From the NCBI GenBank assembly GCA_018881555.1, contig JACAXG010000007.1, positions 10,867,435-10,931,434 of the forward strand: DNA of 64,000 nt, written 5' to 3'. The position numbers were made by a program, and so were the translations under genes. Positions 22,391-34,443 of this stretch are shown here, piece after piece. How positions within the stretch are numbered: the stretch's first letter is position 1; each line of letters opens with the position of its first letter. This DNA is from Amblyornis subalaris (lineage: Eukaryota > Chordata > Aves > Passeriformes > Ptilonorhynchidae). The notes below the pieces were generated by a model, which was not told the DNA's origin, did not search any database, and was given only the letters and a program-made list of their open reading frames with translations.

Positions 22391-25300
22391 GTCACTCTGC
22401 ATTTCCCTTTCCAAATTACTCCTTCTACCAATGCATATTGAATGAAAAGAGGTCAGCATCTTATTCGTGCCTCAGAGAACTACATGCTATTAATTTTTAG
22501 CATTTCTTCACTGTGGCACTCATTTAAGATCTCAGACACTCAAGTCATTTATCAGAGAGAGAGAAGCTACAAGTGCAATTTCAGTCCCCTTTAAAAGGTG
22601 CAAATCTCGGAGCAAAGTGCAAGTGTTAGAGATAAAACATTTCTCAGTCTATTACAGTTGAGGATAAGTCAGAACATAAATATAACTCAAATCTTTGAAG
22701 CTGCAAATTTCTCACTCTGCTGCAGCTTACGGAACAAATCTCAGATCAAATCTGGGAGAACCAGAGGTAAACTATTCCTTATACACCATAATTTAAAATG
22801 TCTCATAACTCACTGCACAAAGCACAAGGTTCGGAGNGCCTTTAGCTTCGGTGTGAACGGCAAAAACGGCAATTTAGAATTGAGGAGTGGGGGCACCCAT
22901 AGGGATTAAATACACCCATGCCAATTTCAATGACGATAATGACAGTGACAGAAGGCTTTCATTTTTAGCAAGTGATGTGATTCCTTCACAGGTATATCAT
23001 TCCTGGCTGCTGCACATGACTTGGAAATTTGAGAGGTCCTCTCTGTGATAGCAGGATGGTTGAAACACACAGCAGATCTTGTGCCCAGCCTCCCTTGTTG
23101 CTAAACATCTCCCAACAATCATAAGGCTCAGAAAACATTGAATTTTTTCAATTAATTTCTATACAGATCTTTTCTGAAGTACTGTAAGGGGCTTCCCAGA
23201 AGTTTTTGTCCTGAAGGTTAGATTTTGTCTCTCTTGACATCTCATGATCTAACTTCTCTTTTCCTATCAACTCTGTATCTCAGGATGAGATACTTCATGG
23301 CAGAGTCTGGCTTACAAGGACAACTGTGCATGTATGTATATACGTATAGTAACTCCCAGTGCCAAAAACTCTTCAAAGTTTTTTTTATGCCACTTTTTAC
23401 TATAAAAGTGCAGGCAATATTTATGGTCATTTGATTTCTTGATCAGAAATAGATTCCTCTTCATTTTCCACAGAAAACTAGACCATTTTGTGAAATAAAT
23501 TTGAGCAATTTTTATTTTTCTTAATATTGAAAATTAGTCTGCATGGTACAGTGTTACAATTCAAGTGAGAAACAAGAAAAGACTTGGTTTGATTTTCTTA
23601 CTTACTTATCTGTGGGCACCAGCCAGAGAACTCAGATACCCAGGATGTCGTGTTTCCCTGCATATCAATGTGGACTTTCTGCAGGAATGGTGTCTGGTCC
23701 ACATCCTAAGGGGTATTTGGGATCTTGTGCCAAGAGATCTGTAGCTTCTCTGAAGCCCCCTTACATCAGTCCTCTCCACAGATACAAAAGTTGGGGCAGT
23801 ACAGACCTAATATTTCAGTTTAACTCATGTCAGCACAGCATGAAATGGATTTTACTGGATGATTTAGAAAGCTCGTTTACTTAGACAGTAGCGAGGGCAT
23901 GTAACAGATCCTTCATTTTCCAGTGGAGACAAGATAATCTAATCTATTTAGAATAAGAAAAGATTTAGATCAGATATTTCAGCTCTCAGGGGACAAAAAT
24001 GCTTTCAAATTCCTTTCATCTCTCTCCCTTATTGTGACTGTGATTGTAACACCTGGAAAACAAAGATATATTTCCTGCTGCTTCTCAGAGAGTTCTCATA
24101 TCAAATGTAACTGAGTCAAAAAGCCTTATTTTAAGACAACCAGGACAAAAATTCTCATTCTCTGTATAAGTAGTGCACACTGGGTAAAAGAGAACCATTC
24201 TATGAAAAAAATGTTGTCCTTATCAACTTGCATGTTTGAAAGCCACACAAAAATGCCATAACTTCTAGTCTGTTGATGGGACTGTATTGTCCTTATAGGA
24301 CCTATATTTTCACTGCAGGTCTCAGTTCCAAAATAACATCACTGTATAAAATCTTGAATTTCAGAAAATATTCATAATTTTTTTAAATGAAAACAATGCT
24401 GCCAGTCTTGAAACTAATATCCAAAACTTGAATCTAAAGCGCAGGCCAAGATAAGCAGTTATTTTTTACTAAGAGGTGATATCTCTCTGGTCATGGATGC
24501 AGCAGGAGGAGCCAAATTATTACATAAATGTCAAATGAGAATTCATCAGGAAACTAGAGCAGACTGTGCTACGACAGAAGAAATAATTCCTGGCAGAGGG
24601 CCTAAACCAAGGTCTGGAACTGAGACCTGAAAGACCTTCCTTCACAGTGCTGCTGAGAGTCGTCTGTGTTTTACCCAGACACAATGCAAAAAATCAAGTA
24701 TTCCAAGGTTAATTCTATTTCAGAGAGAAAACATTACCTACAGTTTACTAGACTCAGCACCACTGTATCTCAACAACGTGCCAAGAGTCTTGCCTGGGAA
24801 CCGTGATCTGCTCTGCTCCATGTTATAGACACATACACATAAATATTCTTCGACGTCTGGACTTAGTTTCCTAAACACAGCATGTTTAACCGTCATAGTT
24901 GCTGCCTGAAGAGCTCATCGCATTCCTTTGCAAAAATTACTTATTTTATACACACACGCTGGACTGGAGGCTTTGAGAGTGTGAGGGGTTTTAATATAAA
25001 ACAGATAGAAATAGAATAGTAGCTTTGTGTGTGACACCTTTTGAATCCCTGCAGCTGTCCCTCAGGAAAACTGCATTTTACTGGCAGCAATTTTCACTGC
25101 CCCTCCCACCATACTCCTCACCTCTCAGTGTGACACTTATGGGAGGCCTCTAAAAGCATGACAGCAGTAGCATTGCTGTTACATAAAGAAGCAATTTTGA
25201 CATATTTTTGTGTCTTTTCTAGCTTCTTGCTCTTTTCCGTCACAGACCTCTCTGAGAGGCATTAAGTTTATCAGCACTATGGGAAAGAAAACAATAAAAA

Positions 25301-25589
25301 AAATGTGGTGCTTTTTACAGCAAAAATACGCATAGGAAATTTCATGACAGCATGAACAGTGCTGGAAAGGTCTTTGTAGGGTTCTTTACTATCATCTTCT
25401 AAGCTGGTGTTAACGTGAGCTCTGTGTGTTTTGTGTGACAGCAATCATGCAGCGAAAGGTTTCAGAGTGACTTGATCCTGAGCTGCCAGAGTGAGGACTG
25501 CAGTAACTTTCGACAGACTTAAACANCACCAGTGATCCTTTTCCCACCTTCGCTATGTTCCTCCATGTGGATGTTTGTGTTGACAAACT
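22391..25589. other. Non-coding sequence, no recognised gene or repeat
   Basis: AT-rich unique sequence. The 113-codon plus-strand frame at 23543-23884 has no recognisable domain. A small alternating TATGTATATACGTATA segment occurs near 23334-23349. Nothing else is supported. Confidence 0.5.
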
Positions 25590-25765
25590 CATGGAATCAT
25601 GGAATGGTTTGGGATGGAAGGGACATTAAAGATCATCCAGTTCCAACCCCCCCGCCATGGCCATGGCCACCTCCCACTAGACCAGGTTGTTCAGAGCCCC
25701 ATCCAACCTGGCCTTGAACACTTCCAGGGATGGGGCAGCCACAACTTCTCTGGGCAACCTNTTCC
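25590..25765 (-). mobile_element. CR1 LINE 3' fragment (antisense)
   Basis: A clean 5'-truncated CR1 3' end read on the complementary strand. It has the tail ATGGAATCATGGAATGG, then GTTTGGGATGGAAGGGAC, GATCATCCAGTTCCAACC, ACTAGACCAGGTTG, AACCTGGCCTTGAACACTTC and CAACTTCTCTGGGCAACC. It ends abruptly near 25765. It looks closer to the family sequence I recall than the other antisense copies, which suggests a younger insertion. No coding sequence. Confidence 0.96.
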
Positions 25766-28700
25766 TGTCTTTGCTTTTATTACCAGAAGTTTTTATCATA
25801 AAGCTACAAAAGGCTTTGTGCTTTCAAGACAATGATGTATTGTGGGAAAACTTGTGTGCAATTTTATTTTAGTTTTGAAAATAGAGTGGCAGCTTTGCCT
25901 CTTTATTTCAATTTTCTTTTGTATGGTCATAACATCACTTCAACCTTGAGGTTCATGCTCTGTTTGTGTGATTTCAAATCATACAGAAGTTTTCTATGTT
26001 CAGCCTCTGTAACTTTCTCTTGCAGACAATAANGGTGCTCTTTACTGTATTGTTCAGGGAAGTACATACATTTCACTTCCTTATACAAAAAGAGAATGTG
26101 AACAAATCTCTAACAGTCTCTTCAGGCACATAAAGAAATTTTATTGACTTTTTATAGAACAGGAGAAAGAGAAAAAGATGATGAACAGTAGAAGGAACAG
26201 CCAAATTATCTTCATAAACCAGGTTAGGGTTGTTTAGAAGCCANGCAAGATACCTCTGTGGACCTAGGAGGGTTAGGTAGGAATCGAGATTTTCCTAACA
26301 CTTTCAGGTGGTATGTGCAAGTATCATCATGTTTTGTTTAGAAGCAAAGCTTAAAATTTAGACAGCACGCAACAAAAAAAGCCACTGTCAGAGATATTCA
26401 AAATTAAAGACACTTGGGTTTTATCAGTAGCATCATGTATTATATGTGCTGCAGAAATTCAGAAAAAAGGTGTAAAAAAACTAACAGAGATAGGCTTTAA
26501 GAGGTATTTAGGTACTTGATGGTATCCTTATGGTTCCCAGTTCCTTACTAAGACTGTTGTACAATGGAGCTTTTCATCCTGGGAGAACGTGGTCAGTAAT
26601 TTGAATTCAAAATTCAGANATTCAAAAATCTTAGGTGAAATAATTAACGTCTGTCATTTGAGTCTGACCCTAAGAGGTCCATGACAGCATTTTCTCTCCT
26701 GGCTTGAAATGCATTTTTGAATTCCAAAGAGAACAGTTCACAAATTTTTAGTCAACAGAAAGGCTTCCAAAAAACNACAGACGCCAGAGACAGAAAGAAA
26801 CACACGATGGGTGCCTCCAAGTAAAATGATTGTCCCTGTGCGATGTTCNATGTCAACAAGCGAGTGAATCTGCTGCTTAAACCATTACTCAGAAATAAAT
26901 CTATTTCTGGAGATCAGATCAGAATACACAGAAAAACAACATAAGACCCATTTTTGTCTTTTAAGGAATTACAACTGTATTCTTTTATATAAGATAAACA
27001 TTTTGTGTTTGTATTTCTCTCTGTAGTTACTGAAGGAAGCAGTCTCACTGCCAGAAATCTGTACTTTGTATGCAGGACAGACAATTTATACTGGCACACC
27101 TAAAAACCCAAGAAGAGAAGGATGAATATAAAGAAACATTTTTAAGCAGGTATTTCATGCTACTGTAATTCACTGATCTCAAGGCCTGAGCTGACACATT
27201 TACAATTTGTCCCATAAGAGTGGACATTCATGTTTCTTATTGAAAGGAAACAAGCATAAAAATTGCATTGTATGTCTTGCATGAAATGCAACCTTCAACA
27301 GATGTTTTTGTTTCCTGAAGATGAAAGAAATGTGTCAATTTCATGGAGAAGAGGCTCTCCCAAGTGTTTTTTATTTAATTCTTGCTGAACTGTATCTCCA
27401 TTTTGAAACAAAATATTCCGGTCTGTCACCTCAATGCCAAGAGGCTAAACCAGTGAGCAGCTACGTCCTTTTGGAAGTAAAATGGGCTTACTCATTTTTA
27501 CTCATGAAAATTAGCTAAAACATTGCCAAAAGTGACATTGCCATTCAGAGAATTTCCATTTCAATGCAGATTTTTTAATATCAGATTAATCTCTTTGCTT
27601 TTAAACATTTTCATGGATTGGAGGCCAGGACAAAACTAACCCAAGTTTGACTGAAAAGGGCTGTGACAGTAAACAGGGTTCGATGCATTGATTACAAACC
27701 CTGGAAAATTTTATGCCTTCTAGTTTATTGCATTTTGTTTCATGGTGTTAAAAGAGAACTGTTCCCAGTGCTTTGCAAGGTTCATGTAAGTGTTGGGAAA
27801 AAAAAATATATAGCCAGTTTTCTCCTGAATGCTTTTTATAGTAAAATCTACTTAGAATTAGGGACTGCTTATATCTTATTGCCTGCTGTGTCAGGTTAAA
27901 AACAAATTTATGCAATGTGAAATATGCAACCAGGTCACAGAAAAAGTATCAGCCCTCTCTGAATTAAACAGCAAAGTCATGTGTACTATTTTGTCTGTGG
28001 GAAATGCTGCTATATTTTAAAGGCACTGCTGAATTTGAGATTTCTTGGTAGTTACCAGACATACACTAGATATCAGCAAAAAATGAATATGGAAAAAAAA
28101 TTGCAATGTCTCCTTAGAAGTGAGATACAGCCTGAGATGTATCCCCGAGTGGAAAACACCTTATTAATCCCATAGGAGTCACTTAAATACTTANAGTAAA
28201 GATTTCTTTATTAAAAGAGAAGAAATGCCTTATGGAAGTTTCCCTTCCCCATTAAACACGTTTATNTTTATTGTACAGCCACTTGTAAATGTTAATTCTA
28301 TACAGTGAATGATGGTTTGTTTGGAAACGAAAAGCTAGCTGTAGGTATCTGTGGGAAGCTGGCAGCACGACCTGTTTTGGGTTGGGGAGGAAGTGTAAAA
28401 TAGGATCTGGGTTAAAAAAAGAGCAACATAGGAAAGAAGTAAGCATCTTAAAACAGAAAAAGTAAAAGAAAAAAACCTGGAAAAATTAAAGGATGAAGAA
28501 AAGCCTGACACATGAGACCTTCATGAATGTTTTGTAGGAATGAAAGGAAAAATTAAAAAAAAAGGAATCTGAGAAGCCTGAGTACTTGGAAATTTGCTCC
28601 TTGACATTCATGAGGCACAGAAAGAAGTTGTAGTCAGTCAGATTGTTGTGGAAGGAGCCAAAGTGGAAGATGAAACTTTTTAAGCCATAGATTAGACATA

Positions 28701-31700
28701 AACTATAAAACTTGCTCACATTTTTTTTGGAACTGATTATGCCTTCCTGATGCTAAAGGCAAAAAGGTTTAAGAACTGAGACTTTTACTATCCAAATGGT
28801 GAGGTCTTGTAACAGTTGTGGAAGTTTATAATGCAGTCATTTATCAGGAGGCCTTTGCTTCTGGAGCACAGTTAAGTGCACTCCATCATATATCCATATA
28901 ACATGAAAATCAGCAGCTGCCTAAGATTTGCTTCTAAATGTCAGGATCTTTTCTTCCACCACACTTTCCTTTCATATTGTACTGCATGTAAGAAATAGGG
29001 AAGACTCGCTGGAAGGTGCTTTTACTAACAGAAGTCGTTCTTTCTTTTTAATCTAATTATCCTGAAGTTAGCAGTGTTGTAACTCAATCACGGTGAGAAT
29101 TGTGGTTTTTACCTTGAAAGGAAGCGCTTCATTCATTCATGTTTAATCNCTGAAATCAGTAAGATGACTTGCAGAGTAAAGATAGCAGAAAGCAGAAATA
29201 TAATTTTGTAAAAGTGCATAATTCTTTTCCATCACTTCTGATGAAGGCCCTACATTTCTCAAGTCTATAACAATTTGCTCAAGGATGAACTGGAAATAGC
29301 ATATTCTTGGTTTTGCTTAGGTCTTTTAGGACAATTCAGGCAATAATGAAAGCCGTTTTCTAAGTGTAGTCTGCAGTTAGCCACCAGAATATAAACTTTA
29401 TTGTAAATAAAAATTAGGCTCAAGATGTGCACCTTGGAAAAAAAAAGTGAATAAGATATGTAACAGGAGTTGTCTGAAGTTTTAAAACATGGATCTATGA
29501 GTATCTAGTGTGATATGACAGCCTACACATAAAAAATGTCTGCTTTAAAAAATAACTGTAAAGAAAAAGCATTTACATTTCCCATAATTTTGTGTATTAG
29601 ATGACATAATCACAATCAAAAGTATTGAAGGTTAGGTGCTTAATTCGTAAAGTTTACATATGAGTCAAACAAGAGACCTGGACAAGCACCTGGCCCAGAA
29701 CACCAGGACACTTCTTACTCTTTGAACATAAATAACTGACAGCAAAGAGGAGGCCAAGTCGGCTTCCTGCTTTGAGACATCCTCTCTGTGGCCCCAGTCT
29801 GAAGGTCTGAAACCTGTGGAAAGTTTTCCATTGGNGTCAGTGGACTTTGGATTGAGAAAAAAACCAGACAATATAGGTACAGGAGAAGGATATTGCCTAT
29901 ATTAAAGTGATTAAACAAGTTCTTCTCACTGCTGTTTGTGCCTTTACAAACTTCTTGCATCGTTGTCCTCCTGTATGTCTATCAAGCAGGTTTTCAGCTC
30001 TGGGAATTGCTTACCCCTGGAAGGCAGACATCAATAGGAAAGGGGAGCTATCATGCAGTTCTAGACCTCCGTCCTAATAGCTATGTTGAGATTTCCACTT
30101 TGCATCACATGGGTGAGTAGCCTAAAACTGAAGATGTGNAACTGACTCAATCAGTGCTAGTGGTTATTTTACATTTTCCCTTCTTTCTGTGTCACGTTAA
30201 GTTGTATTTCCAACATGTAAGCTACTGGTATCTCTCGCAGCCTGGCAGGCAAAAAGCTTTATGGCTTCAAAGCAACCTCCATACTACTAAATCTGGCAGT
30301 CTAATTTCCATGTGTAAACACGTCGATACCATTTTGAAGAAATTCGATATTCCTTCATTTTTCACAAAAACACAGCATCAGACTGCCTCTTGTGATGTCT
30401 NTGGGAGGCCCACTAATGACAGGGCTGATGAAGCACAGCCTTGGACAACCTCCATCTGTCCCATTTTGACAATCCACAGGGTCAGGTCTCCGAGGTGAAA
30501 TTAATGATTGTGAGATACTTTTCTAATCCACAGCAAGAGAGGGCTATTTCTCACGATGACTCCAATAAACAAACCTGGAGGACAGGTTGTAGTCATTGCA
30601 GATTTGAGCTAGACTTCTGGTTTTAGATAGTCCATTTCTGTTTAGTNTTGCAACTCAGAGGAATAAAGAACAAACAACATATTTCCCTTCTGTACCAAGT
30701 AGACTTTCACTGATGTTGATTTTCCCAGAAAAATGCTTCTCAAGATGCTCTACACCTCCATCCCACTCACTGAGTGTCAGGTAGCCAGCATGAAACCGGG
30801 AAGGTAGGAGTGAGAAGGCCAGTCCTGCTTAACCTCTGCATGATGGACCATGCCATCATGCTGTCTCCTCTTGGACAATTTAGTAGGGTTGTGATGCAAT
30901 ATTTGGCCACCAGTCGTTGCACAAAGACAAGTTAAAGTAGAGCCATGAAATATTAGGCCATATCTAGCTCAAGGTCTGTGAGGACTGGCCTGGGTANAAG
31001 GAAGAGTGAGAGAAGGAGATGCAGAGAGCTAGCTCTCTGATTTTGGAGAATTTTTTGGCAAAAGGGGGCAAATGTGATTGCATTCTCTCAGGTGAGGGGC
31101 AGAGGGTAACACTCACAAGTGCATGAAGTCTCATCAGTACTATGCTGTAGAGCACTGGCAGTATCCTCACTTTCAAAGGTAGTTTCTGCCTTCACACACT
31201 GACATTTGAGAGGGTTTAAGTGGAATTCCAGAATTATATTCTTTAATCTCCTTTCAAAAAGCTCTAATATATAGCAAACCTCTTCAATATTGCTGTTNCT
31301 GCACTANGGAAATCTCTCCTGACATTCATCTCACTAATGTAAAGTTGACCACAAACCTGTAAAGAATGCTGTTTCTGAGAATCAGACTGTTTTTTTGAAG
31401 GATTATCATGAATACCAGGCATTACAAGGCAAAAAGAAATCTGCTAACATTGCACAGGCCTTAACTTGCCTGTATTGAAATCTTCAAAGTNGTTTAAAAA
31501 ACACTACATGTGTTAAAAGAAAAACATGGCTTGAAAGAAATGTCTTCAGAACTCTTCCTGCTGACTTGCANGTATCCCTAAACTCACCAAATCCATCACT
31601 AGAGGAGATATTCTCACAGAGCAAGAATGGCTAAGAATGGATCCACCACCACTAAAATCAATACCCTACCCCAGTGGAGACACCAAAATCCGCAGAACCA

Positions 31701-33957
31701 GACGNGCTTGTCCTGAAGCATGCTTTCAGTGACTAAATGCCCTTCTGGTGACTATGTGAGCAAAGCTAACCAGCCACTCCTCAGCAATGAATTGCCCCAC
31801 ATTATCCATAAGGGAACTTTGTCCTAACTTCCCGGTCCTGAGCCTCGAGGGACANATAGATAATTATTTCCTTCTGCAGCTGGAAACTGAAATCCATAAC
31901 TGTNTAATGCTAAAAATCCAACAGTGAACAGGGGCAGTGAGCTTGTGCCTCNTTATGTTTTTCCTGCTACTCTCTTGGTAGTGCCTACTACCACGACAAC
32001 TAGTTACTAGTAGTGCCTACTACTACTCTCATGGTGCAGTAAGTTTCAGAACCCCACTTGCCCTGCTGTGAGCTCCTCCTGCCCCTTGTCAAAAGAAGGT
32101 GGAAGATCTTGTTTTAGCAGCTCACAGCCACAGCATTCCTGCTTGGAGAAGAAGAGCAGCTTTGTCTGGAAGACAAGCATAANGCAAGCAGAACACAAAT
32201 TGCTTCATCTTGTTCATCAATGTGTGGAATCATGAATTATTATTATTTGGTTGCTGTCGTCTTTAATTAAATTTTCTTCAAAATGTACCTTGTGAATAAT
32301 CTGTGTGCCAATTTTTTTCATCTGTTTCAAATGGATGAATAGCTNTTTTTTAAACTTAGACTCAAAGTGGAGGTACTGAAACAGATTTTTGTGAAATGTA
32401 ATTTAGTTTAATTGATGTGTTTTACAACGTTCCTCTAATATCACCTACTAATCAAACCACTGAATGGTTCCTGTGTTTTAAAACGTGAGATCAGAGATGT
32501 GCCAAGACTCTATCACTTTAATGAGTGAGTTATGAAAAATGTGTGAATAGATAGTAGATTATCTACTGAAATGTACTTTTATCAGCTTTTGTGTCTCAAC
32601 AAAATTTGCTTCACATTAAAGCCAGCTAACCAAGACTTCGGAATGAAGACTTTTCTTGTCTGAGAGCCTTGAAAACGAAGCTTTTAGCTTCCCTTTAAAT
32701 GCCACTTGGAATAATTAGTCACATTCTTCTTTTGTGCAGTGGTAACACAAATTGGCTTCGCTGAATTCTGAAGGAAAGAAATTTTCTGCTTGTTTTGTTA
32801 ATGTTCAGCTGTAGACTACTCTTCCATTTCTTTTCAAAAATAACAAGTCTTGGGGCCAAGTTTTCAATTTGTGGGAAACTTTGTTATCCTGTGAATTCAG
32901 CATCGTGCAGGGAGTTTCTACAAGGTGAGAAATTGTCTCTATTGGATGTACTGGATTTGCTTCCCTAGTCCAAGAAAACTTTTCTATACTGGGGCAACTC
33001 TGTCGCTTGTGAGGGAGCACCATGTTCTGTAAAGGTAGGACCTAGCAATTCCCACTGAGTGGAGTCAGTAGTCAGAGCTGTTTTTCAAAACAGTTTTGGC
33101 AATTAACACATGTAAGCATCTTGAGTGATTTGTTTTCTAAAACATTTAGATATTTAAAAAGAGGAAGGGAATATTTATCTTGTTGTTCAGCTCATAATTA
33201 GGATTCTACAAGTGCAGACCCACTTTGACTGCAAATTATTAATATCGGTTTTGTTTATTCATGTTAAAGGAATGTTAACAGATGTGTTTCATGCCTCTGT
33301 TTAATCATTTAAGAACTCTTTACTTGTATTTGGTTTATGTTGTAAGTTATTATCTCTAAAAATAATCTTCCATTAACCTTAAATAAGTGTTAAATAAATA
33401 TTTGGTCTTACGAGCAAACTAATTTCATCTAAGNGTAAAGGTATCCAGATATGCTGCCTTGTTTTTTAAATGATGTTTTCCCAGATCTTATCAAACTAGG
33501 GTGACCCTCAATGTTTAAACAAGAGATCAGGAAAGAATTAAGCCAGAATTAACATAAAATTCTGTTTTAATCCAAACTCTACCTCAAGAAGTGGCATCCC
33601 TAATGAAGAATTACTGATCTGCTTGATATGCTGCCAAAAATTGCAACAAAACACGTCTCTAAAATATGCAGGAGTGCAAGTCAAGTTTCAAGGGAAAACC
33701 AGGATTTAATCATTTATGATCTACATCCATAGGTGTGAGAAAAAAAAGGACGGACCGTTCCACATGGTGAGCCCACAATCCATAGCCAGGACAAGATAAA
33801 CAGCAAATAAATAAACANTTACAGACGAGGTGCATAAGGAGTGGTCATTTGTGATTGAGAGGCACATCTGAACAAATAGCCTTATTCGTAGTACTCTGAA
33901 TCAAATTCCTTTCCTGAGTCAGTCACTTGGGGATACAGCCAAAGCTTTGATCTCTGG
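25766..33957. other. 8.2 kb without a recognised gene or transposon
   Basis: AT-rich sequence with only short open frames. A 120-codon plus-strand frame at 30136-30498 has three ambiguous bases and no known motif. A small duplication lies at 31970-32030 and is listed separately. I find no clear repeat family and no credible exon. Confidence 0.5.
31970..32030. repeat. Short local duplication around TAGTGCCTACTAC
   Basis: TAGTGCCTACTAC occurs at 31979-31991 and again at 32011-32023. Each copy lies beside a CTACTCTC-like motif, and ACTAGTTACTAGT lies between them. It looks like a degenerate tandem duplication of about 32 bases with internal symmetry. Confidence 0.75.
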
Positions 33958-34250
33958 AATCACAGAATTAATTATGGAATCATAGAATCATAGAACCATA
34001 GAATATCCAGAGTTGAAAGGATATCCCACAAGGATCATCGAGTCCAACTCCTGGCCCTGCACAGGACACCCCAAAAATCATAGCATGTGCCNGAGAGCGT
34101 TGTCCAAACACTTCTTGAACTCTGTCAGGCTTGGTGCTGTGACCACTTCCCTGGGGAGCTGTTCCAGTGCCCAACCACCCTCTGGGTGAAGAACTTTTTT
34201 CTAATATCCAACCTAAACCTCTCCTGGCACAGCTTCAGGCCATTCCCTCG
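33958..34250 (-). mobile_element. CR1 LINE 3' fragment (antisense)
   Basis: The left edge is an extended tail of ATCATAGAATCATAGAACC-type units (33974-34004). Then come GATCATCGAGTCCAACTCC, GCACAGGACACCCCAA, CACTTCTTGAACTCTG, GGGGAGCTGTTCCAGTGCCC and GTGAAGAACTTTTTTCTAAT, all CR1 3' untranslated landmarks. Homology stops at CATTCCCTCGG, where the GAAA tract begins. The variant differs from the copies at 25.6 and 47 kb and resembles an older CR1 subfamily. Confidence 0.93.
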
Positions 34251-34443
34251 GGAAGAAAGAAAGAAAGAAAGAGAGAAAGAAAGAGAGAAAGAAAGAAAGA
34301 AAGAGAAAGAGAGAGAAAGAAAGAAAGAAAAAGAAAGAGAGAGAAAGAGAGAGAAAGAAAGAAAGAAAGAAAAAAGAAAGAAAGAGGGAAAGAAAGAAAG
34401 AGAGAAAGAGAGAAAGAAAGAAGAAAGAAAGAGAGAAAGAAAG
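34251..34443 (+). repeat. (GAAA)n / (GAGA)n polypurine microsatellite
   Basis: 193 bases made almost wholly of A and G, mixing GAAA, GAGA and a few AAAAG and GGG interruptions. It is contiguous with the 5' truncation point of a CR1 fragment. The open frames across it on both strands (Lys/Glu/Arg-rich one way, Ser/Phe/Leu-rich the other) are a by-product of the repeat. Confidence 0.98.
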
